Shown here: positions 1 through 5,079 of the stretch, one piece after another
Layout of the letters: every line of letters begins with the position of its first letter
How positions within the stretch are numbered: position 1 is the stretch's first letter
Made by a program: the position numbers and the translations under genes
The notes under the pieces: model-generated
Seen by the model: only the letters and a program-made list of their open reading frames with translations
The model's database searches: none
What the model was told of the DNA's origin: nothing
DNA from: CAYLKS01 sp964384205 [NCBI: uncultured bacterium]
GTDB taxonomy: Bacteria; JAGOEH01
Direction of reading: 5' to 3'
Length of the DNA: 7,024 nucleotides
Assembly: GCA_964384205.1 (NCBI GenBank)
Contig: CAYLKS010000101.1
Coordinates: forward strand, 1-7,024

Positions 1-100
1 AATATACTTTAAGAAAATAATAATTTTCTATTTTATTTATGGCCCTTTCATATAATGTAAAATATTATTTTTCTTTTCTATCAAAATAAAAAAAGGATAC
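1..100. other. A/T-rich left edge with no supported gene
   Basis: No gene is supported here. One plus-strand frame is open from base 2 to a TAA at 53-55 (17 codons) and could be the tail of an upstream gene, but there is nothing recognisable in it. A TATAAT at 51-56 has no fitting -35 box. Confidence 0.4.
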
Positions 101-128
101 TTGACAAAAAAAATTTTTATTTTATATT
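101..128 (+). promoter_or_regulatory. Sigma70-type promoter for the 82-residue protein gene
   Basis: A perfect -35 box TTGACA at 101-106 is followed after 16 nt by TATATT at 123-128 (5 of 6 matches to TATAAT). The start of transcription would fall near 135, leaving a leader of only about 15 nt that still holds the ribosome binding site. The same box pair with the same 16-nt spacing recurs before the YitT gene at 744-771, which supports it as a real promoter form in this genome. In DNA this AT-rich a -10 match alone is weak; the full -35 box carries the call. Confidence 0.7.
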
Positions 129-137
129 TTTAATAAA

Positions 138-142
138 GGGAG
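138..142 (+). promoter_or_regulatory. Ribosome binding site (GGGAG) of the 82-residue gene
   Basis: GGGAG lies 7 nt before the ATG at 150, good Shine-Dalgarno spacing. It is one of very few G-rich runs in this stretch. It decides the start codon and supports translation of this short gene. Confidence 0.7.
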
Positions 143-149
143 ATGTAAT

Positions 150-398
150 ATGATTGCAAATGGTGTTAATAATGTTGGATTTCAGGCAAAAATAACATCA
201 CAAAATATCAAAACAGTCCTTTCAGTTAAAAAAAGTAATAATGCTAAATCTCAAGCTCAAATAGATCAGGCTACAAAAAAAACTATTAAAAGAGCTCAAA
301 TTCCTTTCGAATTAATGAGAAAAAAAATGTACAGAAAAAATGGTTCCATTATGGGATTAGGAATAAGCTCTGGTATTGCCTTCAACCAAAAAGCCTGA
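150..398 (+). CDS. Small basic protein of unknown function
   Basis: I do not recognise this 82-residue protein. The reading frame is supported by a strong promoter just upstream and a GGGAG ribosome binding site 7 nt before the ATG. It is strongly basic: 12 Lys and 3 Arg against 1 Asp and 1 Glu, with no Cys, His or Trp. There is no signal peptide or membrane segment. Residues 1-50 are rich in Asn, Gln, Ser, Thr and Lys and are probably flexible or helical. A basic patch, MRKKMYRK, spans 56-63, and a Gly/Ser/Ile-rich tail, GSIMGLGISSGIAF, spans 65-78. Such charge could suit nucleic-acid or membrane-surface binding, but that is only inference. The Smr gene follows 35 nt later on the same strand with no visible terminator between, so the two may be co-transcribed. 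It could be lineage-specific. Confidence 0.65.
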   Translation: MIANGVNNVGFQAKITSQNIKTVLSVKKSNNAKSQAQIDQATKKTIKRAQIPFELMRKKMYRKNGSIMGLGISSGIAFNQKA

Positions 399-433
399 AA
401 AATTAAATTAAATATCAAACATCTATTATTAAT

Positions 434-724
434 TTGGATAATATAGTAGAATATCCAATAGATGGAGTATTAGATTTACATCAATTTAATCCTAAAGATA
501 TTAAAAGTCTGATATATGAATATTTATTAGAATGCAAAAAAAGGGGTATTTTTAGAGTAAGAATAATTCATGGTAAAGGGAAAGGTGTACTAAAGCAAAT
601 TACACATAATACATTAGAAAAAATAGAATTCGTAGATTATTATCAATTGGCATCAGAAGATAACAGCAGCTGGGGAGCAACAATAGTATTCTTACGCAAA
701 AATTATAATGCAGAACATGAATAA
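434..724 (+). CDS. Stand-alone Smr-domain protein (MutS2 C-terminal type)
   Basis: This 96-residue protein is essentially one Smr domain, the fold at the C-terminus of MutS2 and in small stand-alone proteins; characterised members bind or nick branched DNA or act on RNA. The family signatures are visible in order: LDLH at 13-16, HGKGKG at 46-51 in the context RIIHGKGKGVL, and GATIVFL at 81-87. LDLH is followed by Gln-Phe rather than the frequent Gly, as I recall for the short single-domain branch that begins with an IDGVLDLH-like segment. There is no MutS ATPase part, so a direct mismatch-repair role should not be assumed. The TTG at 434 is chosen because the frame is closed by TAA at 404-406, no ATG exists in frame, and it places the conserved segment near the N-terminus. 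No Shine-Dalgarno is seen, so translation may be weak or depend on the upstream gene. ATT at 425 or 428 is a less likely start. Confidence 0.88.
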   Translation: MDNIVEYPIDGVLDLHQFNPKDIKSLIYEYLLECKKRGIFRVRIIHGKGKGVLKQITHNTLEKIEFVDYYQLASEDNSSWGATIVFLRKNYNAEHE

Positions 725-743
725 AAATATAATTAAAAATCAT

Positions 744-771
744 TTGACTTATAGCAGTTTTATTATATATT
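744..771 (+). promoter_or_regulatory. Sigma70-type promoter for the YitT-family gene
   Basis: TTGACT at 744-749 (5 of 6 to TTGACA) is followed after 16 nt by TATATT at 766-771. Predicted transcription starts near 778, about 34 nt before the ATG at 812, leaving room for the ribosome binding site. This separates the YitT gene from the Smr gene that ends at 724. Confidence 0.65.
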
Positions 772-777
772 TACTGC
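754..777 (+). promoter_or_regulatory. Inverted repeat around the -10 box, possible operator
   Basis: GCAGT at 754-758 and its exact reverse complement ACTGC at 773-777 are separated by 14 nt of pure A/T that contain the -10 box. These arms are the main G/C-bearing bases of the intergenic region. The placement, bracketing the -10 and reaching the likely transcription start, is what a repressor site would have. Five-base arms are short, so chance is possible; no regulator family is assigned. Confidence 0.35.
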
Positions 778-801
778 CAATTAAATTGGTACTTTAAAAA
801 C

Positions 802-806
802 AGGAG
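802..806 (+). promoter_or_regulatory. Ribosome binding site (AGGAG) of the YitT-family gene
   Basis: AGGAG lies 5 nt before the ATG at 812, close but acceptable spacing, and fixes that start. Confidence 0.7.
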
Positions 807-811
807 TTAAA

Positions 812-1669
812 ATGAAAAATAAAATATTAAAAAATGTTTATGAATATTTATTAATAGTAATAGGGTCAAACCTTATGGCTTTATCCTTAGTGCTATTTTT
901 CATTCCACATAAAATATCCCCCGGCGGAGTTAGCGGTCTATCAATGATTATCCACTATTTATTTGGATTACCAGTGGGACTTGTAGCTATTGGTTTTAAT
1001 ATCCCACTTTTTCTATTAGGACTGTATTTATTAGGAAAAAGCTTCGGTGTTAGAACAGTCGTGGGTTTTACTTTAAGTTCCTTATTTACCGACTTCTATG
1101 GAGAAATTTTGAAACTTCCGTCAATAACAAATGATATTTTACTTGCTACTATTTACGGTTCAATCCTGCTCGGTGTTGGTCTCGGTATGATTTTTAGAGC
1201 AAGGGGTACTACAGGCGGTTCAGATATCATTGCCCAAATCTTTTATAAATACTTTCATATGAAACCGGGGAATACATTTTTAATAATAGACGGATCTATT
1301 GCTATATTATTTGCTATTATATTTAAAAATATAGATTTGACATTATACGCAATAATTGGGCTCATTATATCTGGTAAGTTAGTAAACATTATAATAGAAG
1401 GTTGGAACTATGCCGCTTATGCTATAATAATTAGCAAAAAACTTGATTCAATACAAGAAAGGATTATAAAAGAACTTGGCAGAGGTGGTACATTGGTACA
1501 TGGAAAAGGGATTTATACAAATAAAGCGAGAGATATGCTATATTGTGTTACCTCAATAAAAGAAATTAGTAAATTAAAAAAAATTATAGAAGAAGAAGAT
1601 AATGACGCTTTTGTCATTATATCCGAAGTTCATGAAGTTTTAGGAGAAGGCTTTAAGCGCAGAGTCTGA
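812..1669 (+). CDS. YitT family membrane protein (DUF161 + DUF2179)
   Basis: This 285-residue protein is a full-length YitT-type protein: an N-terminal multi-pass membrane part and a C-terminal cytosolic DUF2179 domain. Hydrophobic segments lie near residues 10-32, 50-74, 78-95, 110-128, 152-172 and 177-197. Family traces include PGGVSG at 37-42 after the first helix and ARGTTGGSDI at 130-139 after the fourth. The DUF2179 part spans about 215-280, with GRGGT at 223-227, the MLYCVTSIKE stretch at 242-251, and DAFVIISEVHEVLGEGF at 265-281, typical of this domain. The family is thought to be transport-related, but the substrate of most members is unknown, so no specific role is claimed. It has its own promoter and ribosome binding site. 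The TGA stop lies inside the 3' end of the convergent radical SAM gene. Confidence 0.93.
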   Translation: MKNKILKNVYEYLLIVIGSNLMALSLVLFFIPHKISPGGVSGLSMIIHYLFGLPVGLVAIGFNIPLFLLGLYLLGKSFGVRTVVGFTLSSLFTDFYGEILKLPSITNDILLATIYGSILLGVGLGMIFRARGTTGGSDIIAQIFYKYFHMKPGNTFLIIDGSIAILFAIIFKNIDLTLYAIIGLIISGKLVNIIIEGWNYAAYAIIISKKLDSIQERIIKELGRGGTLVHGKGIYTNKARDMLYCVTSIKEISKLKKIIEEEDNDAFVIISEVHEVLGEGFKRRV

Positions 1670-3436
1670 TAATATTATATATTCTTCTGATTCTTTATAA
1701 TCATTAATTAAATTCTCATATTCTTTAACACTTATTTTATCATCAATGTAAATTATAGGATAATATGGCAAATATTCTTTAATTTGATTATAAAAGCCTT
1801 TTTTGTAATCTATCACTAAATCTGCAAATCTATTTTCTGAAAAATACAAAGATATAACTTCTAAATTTGATGTCTTATGAAAAACTCTTGTAGAAAATCT
1901 ATTCTGGTTATCTTGTTTAAAATAATATACTCTATTTAAATAATGGTCTGATACAAAAAAAGCATTTGATAACCTAATAAATAAATTATCATCGATTTTA
2001 TTATTACTATCTAAAACCAATTTCACCATAATATTTGGATCATTGCGCTTCAGCCAATTACCAAATTTTACAACAGAATCAATATCCTTTTCTTTAAATA
2101 AAATTGTCAAATTTATTGATAATTTATGCTGATTATCATATAAATAATCTAACAAAGATACATCTTGCTTTGTTAAATCAATAAAACTTATAATTTCACT
2201 ATCAAAATTCCCGAAATGAGGAATAATATCAGGATAATATTGAAAATCCGTATAATTTTCATAAATACTAATGGATTCAAACAACGCATATTCTGACATC
2301 CCATTAGAAGACAAAACATAGTACGGGGGCTTTTTCATATATTCTATTCTATAAAGTTCTGCTTCATCTTTAAGTTTAGTTCCCGGTAAAATAGACAAAA
2401 AATACACTTCCATATAATAATACAAATCATTTTCTATTGTAAATTCCAGTGTCCTTTGAAAACTATCTAATGTATCAAATGGCAAGCCTATTATAACTCC
2501 CAGTTTAGGCCAAATATTTCTCTCTTTTAATAATTTCGCTCCATATAAAAATTTCTTTTCATCAAAAAATCTATTAATTGCTTTCAATGTTTTTTCATTA
2601 TAAGATTGCAAACCTGCTTCTATTGACTGAAAACCAGCTAACTGCATCAAATCCGCAATTTCTTTGTCGATAGCCTCCAGATACATTTCAGTATGAAGTG
2701 GAATTTTATTATAATTATGTTTACCAATAAATTTTAGCTTATTTATAAAATTTTTTGAAACATTAAAAGAAGGATCCATTATATAAATTTCTTTTGCTTG
2801 CTTATCATTAGCAATGCGTAAAACCTCACCAACAATATCTAATGAAAAATATCTCACTTTACTAAAATCTTTCGAATAAAAACAATATTTACATTTATAA
2901 GGACAGCCTCTCATTGTTTCTAAAAATACGCTAACATTATCATGAATATCTAATATACCATTTATATAAGGATTAGAAACTTCTTCCAAATTATTCAAGC
3001 ATGTGTTAATATAAATTTTCTGAAAATTCTTTGCCTCTATATCATTTAAAATTTTCTTAAATAAAATCTCGCCTTCACCAACAACAATTATATCAACATT
3101 AACATTTGAAAAATCAGAAGTAATCTCCGGTCCTCCAAATATAACAATAATTTCTTTATTAACCTCCTTTATTTTTTCAACTATAAACAAATGTCGTTCT
3201 ATATTCCACATATAATTTGTAAAACCAACTACCTCAAAATTATTATCTAAAATCCATTTTATTACACTAAAATCACTTCCAAATTTAGCAATATTATCAG
3301 GAATTATAGAAATATCATATTTTTTATTAACTGAATTGATCGAAGCTTTTAAATATCCTGCTGCTAAAAATACATTCCCCTCTATATATAAATTATTTGG
3401 ATCATTAACTGGTAACTGTATCAAAGCTATTTTCAT
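1640..3436 (-). CDS. B12-binding-type radical SAM protein
   Basis: This 598-residue protein has the layout of cobalamin-dependent radical SAM enzymes. Residues 1-140 form a Rossmann-like B12-binding domain with MKIALIQLPV at 1-10, NYMWN at 74-78, IFGGPE at 99-104 and VVGEGE at 118-123; the DxHxxG motif of His-on B12 proteins is absent, as is usual here. The radical SAM core follows: the [4Fe-4S] ligands Cys178, Cys182 and Cys185 in RGCPYKCKYC (CxxxCxxC), IMDPSFN at 219-225, IEAGLQS at 272-278 and GLPFDT at 317-322. Residues from about 380 to 598 form a C-terminal region I do not recognise, somewhat like the DUF4080-type tails of such proteins. Substrate and reaction are unknown; relatives do methylations and other radical chemistry. 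The ATG overlaps the stop of the CcsA-like gene (ATGA, 3433-3436) and has no Shine-Dalgarno, so translation is probably coupled. It is last in the three-gene unit. Confidence 0.9.
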   Translation of the reverse strand: MKIALIQLPVNDPNNLYIEGNVFLAAGYLKASINSVNKKYDISIIPDNIAKFGSDFSVIKWILDNNFEVVGFTNYMWNIERHLFIVEKIKEVNKEIIVIFGGPEITSDFSNVNVDIIVVGEGEILFKKILNDIEAKNFQKIYINTCLNNLEEVSNPYINGILDIHDNVSVFLETMRGCPYKCKYCFYSKDFSKVRYFSLDIVGEVLRIANDKQAKEIYIMDPSFNVSKNFINKLKFIGKHNYNKIPLHTEMYLEAIDKEIADLMQLAGFQSIEAGLQSYNEKTLKAINRFFDEKKFLYGAKLLKERNIWPKLGVIIGLPFDTLDSFQRTLEFTIENDLYYYMEVYFLSILPGTKLKDEAELYRIEYMKKPPYYVLSSNGMSEYALFESISIYENYTDFQYYPDIIPHFGNFDSEIISFIDLTKQDVSLLDYLYDNQHKLSINLTILFKEKDIDSVVKFGNWLKRNDPNIMVKLVLDSNNKIDDNLFIRLSNAFFVSDHYLNRVYYFKQDNQNRFSTRVFHKTSNLEVISLYFSENRFADLVIDYKKGFYNQIKEYLPYYPIIYIDDKISVKEYENLINDYKESEEYIILSDSALKAFS

Positions 3437-4122
3437 AGTAAATTCAAATATACAAAAACAGATATAAAAAACGATAATATAATTATAACTATCTTAAATA
3501 AAATTTGCCAAACACTCTTCTGCAAAAAAAAATAACAAGACATAACCATTAACAAAATTAATAACCAAATTTCCTGATTATTCCAACTCCAATATTCCCC
3601 TGACATAAAATATTCACAAATCATCCTCATCACAATAACCACATTCATAAAAAAGAATGATATTTTAAACTCACTATCCATAGATTGTTCTAACAAAATA
3701 TTTCTTGAAAAAAATATCTGAAAAATATTTGCCATATTAATAACCAATGAAGAAAACATAATTAAATACGAAATTATATATATAATAAACCATATAGAAT
3801 AAAATTTCGTAACACCGCCAAAATCCATATTACCAATTATAAAAAACAAATAAATATCAAAAAAAACTATAATTCCATTTATATAATATCTAAATTCTTT
3901 AGGTAAATGACTATTAAAAAAGACTAATCTAATACTCAATAAGCCCGTCAAAAAAAATGAAAGCTCAACTAAATTTGTAATAAATAAATGGCCTGATTTA
4001 ATAGAAAAAAAACTTATCATAACAATCTGACCTAATCCAGCCACCAACAACAGCCATTCCGATTTAAATAAAAAATAAAGCAAAAAAAGAAAAGATAAAA
4101 TAATCAAAAAAATATTATACAT
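3433..4122 (-). CDS. Divergent CcsA-like membrane protein lacking external haem-ligand histidines
   Basis: This 229-residue, strongly hydrophobic protein looks like a short, diverged CcsA (the haem-handling cytochrome c synthase subunit of System II). Three traces align by eye with plastid/bacterial CcsA: SGHLFITNLVE at 43-53 (compare SGHFPLSNLYE), YSIWFIIYIISY at 108-119 (compare the SxWLxxHV segment), and EYWSWNNQEIW at 176-186 (compare the WWD core GSYWSWDPKETW). The family's two external histidines, after SxWL and after the WWD core in YLH, are replaced by Tyr115 and Phe199. In the core Asp becomes Asn and Pro-Lys becomes Asn-Gln. Only His45 and His72 remain. About 6-7 membrane segments are likely, fewer than in many CcsA proteins. 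It overlaps the ResB-like gene by 8 bp and the radical SAM gene by 4 bp. Only a weak GGGA lies 12 nt before the ATG, so coupling is likely. Cytochrome c synthase activity is doubtful; the function is unknown. Confidence 0.72.
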   Translation of the reverse strand: MYNIFLIILSFLFLLYFLFKSEWLLLVAGLGQIVMISFFSIKSGHLFITNLVELSFFLTGLLSIRLVFFNSHLPKEFRYYINGIIVFFDIYLFFIIGNMDFGGVTKFYSIWFIIYIISYLIMFSSLVINMANIFQIFFSRNILLEQSMDSEFKISFFFMNVVIVMRMICEYFMSGEYWSWNNQEIWLLILLMVMSCYFFLQKSVWQILFKIVIIILSFFISVFVYLNLL

Positions 4123-5014
4123 TACGAGCTTCTGTCCCTTTAGTTAATAAAAATAGTAACAAAAATAAATATAAATAACCTAAAATAAATAAAAAATCTA
4201 AAAACCTTTCCTGAACAATTTTTATTTGCAACAAATATTTCTCACCCTCATATCCAATAAATTTAATCCGGGAATTATCAACTGAAATATTAGTATTTAA
4301 AGGCAATTCAATTTCTTTATTATTAATAGTCGCCAACAATTTTTTATCAGTATTAATATACTTATTAACTAAAATCCTCAGTTTTCCAAATTGATAGAGA
4401 GTATCTCCAAAACACAAAAAATCATTAGAATCTATTGCTATTCTAAATATCTCTAATTTTTTAAATTCTTTCTGATATAACCTGTAACCATCTATAGAAA
4501 TACTTTTTTTAGAAGATAAAATTAAAGTATCTTTCCCTTTTTGAAAAAAAGCAATTCCTTCTTTATAACCTTCTGAAGATTTAATTTCAAACTTCAAAAA
4601 TTTAAGATAACAATCATCAATTTTTTTTGTTCTATTAATAATTTTTGAAAAATTAATACTATTTCCTTCTACAACATTAACTAAAACCCTTCTATTATAA
4701 AACCGATCAAAAAAAATAATAATTACTATAAAAAAGAATATCATAAAAAATAAAAAAAAACTTAACTTTTTAAAATATTTCAATCCTGATAATATCAATA
4801 AAAATATAATTACTCCCAATAACACAAAATTAATTTTAGAAGAATAATAATTATTCAACTGAAATAAAAAAATATATTTAACAATGTTCGATGAAAACAT
4901 TTTATAATATAACTCTTGATTTAAATTCTGAGGAACTAATGTAGAAAAAAATAAAAAAATTACTTCTAAAAATATAAATACTTTTAATAAAAATAACGAA
5001 ACTTTTCTATACAT
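4115..5014 (-). CDS. Histidine-free ResB/Ccs1-like membrane protein
   Basis: This protein has the ResB/Ccs1 plan: three N-terminal membrane helices, a soluble domain of about 160 residues, and a last helix. From the ATG at 5014 (299 residues) the helices are near 5-26, 61-81, 85-103 and 271-291. ResB traces are Leu-Val-Pro-Gln after helix 1 (26-29), the Tyr-Tyr-Ser before helix 2, and DGYRLYQKEF at 175-184, matching the GYxIYQ segment of ResB. ResB normally works with CcsA to deliver and attach haem to apocytochrome c, and its CcsA-like partner is next door, overlapping by 8 bp. Oddly, the protein has no histidine, so the membrane haem ligand of this family is missing. The frame extends to a TTG at 5053, but a good promoter (-35 at 5049-5044, -10 at 5027-5022) lies inside that extension, and helix 1 follows naturally from the ATG. 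Neither start has a Shine-Dalgarno. Confidence 0.75.
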   Translation of the reverse strand: MYRKVSLFLLKVFIFLEVIFLFFSTLVPQNLNQELYYKMFSSNIVKYIFLFQLNNYYSSKINFVLLGVIIFLLILSGLKYFKKLSFFLFFMIFFFIVIIIFFDRFYNRRVLVNVVEGNSINFSKIINRTKKIDDCYLKFLKFEIKSSEGYKEGIAFFQKGKDTLILSSKKSISIDGYRLYQKEFKKLEIFRIAIDSNDFLCFGDTLYQFGKLRILVNKYINTDKKLLATINNKEIELPLNTNISVDNSRIKFIGYEGEKYLLQIKIVQERFLDFLFILGYLYLFLLLFLLTKGTEARNV

Positions 5015-5021
5015 AAAAAAT

Positions 5022-5049
5022 AAAATATCAAAATATATGTCGTTGTCAA
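5022..5049 (-). promoter_or_regulatory. Promoter of the ResB/CcsA/radical SAM unit
   Basis: On the minus strand a perfect TTGACA (5049-5044) is followed after 16 nt by TATTTT (5027-5022, 4 of 6 to TATAAT), the same spacing as the two plus-strand promoters. Transcription would begin near 5015, at or one base before the ATG at 5014, implying a leaderless or nearly leaderless message. It lies inside the TTG-started extension of the ResB-like frame and so argues against that start. Confidence 0.55.
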
Positions 5050-5051
5050 GC

Positions 5052-5079
5052 AATTATTTTTAAAATTTTAAAAATAATT
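5052..5079. repeat. 28-bp perfect A/T-only palindrome
   Basis: The 28 bases are a perfect inverted repeat (14-base half-site AATTATTTTTAAAA). It covers the last codons and TAA stop of the fucosidase gene and ends two bases before the -35 box of the downstream promoter. As RNA it could form an A-U stem at the end of the fucosidase message, but no U-run follows in that direction, so a standard intrinsic terminator is not supported. As DNA it sits where an UP element or a regulator site would be. Confidence 0.6.

Noticed and set aside
51-56. TATAAT box near the left edge
   Set aside because: No matching -35 box 15-19 nt upstream and a much better promoter at 101-128; such hexamers are common in DNA this A/T-rich.
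150-398. The 82-residue protein as a peptide substrate of the radical SAM enzyme
   Set aside because: It is on the opposite strand and more than 1.2 kb from the enzyme gene, has its own promoter, has no Cys and no recognisable leader/core layout.
725-811. Intrinsic terminator after the Smr gene
   Set aside because: The only inverted repeat has 5-base arms and a 14-base loop, has no following U-run, and coincides with a promoter.
4115-5014. Ordinary System II cytochrome c synthase annotation for the ResB/CcsA pair
   Set aside because: Homology is visible, but the ResB-like protein has no histidine, the CcsA-like protein lacks the external ligands, and no CXXCH protein is encoded in the window.
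5015-5053. TTG start at 5053 for the ResB-like gene
   Set aside because: The 13 extra residues overlap a well-formed promoter, there is no Shine-Dalgarno, and the first helix fits the ATG at 5014.
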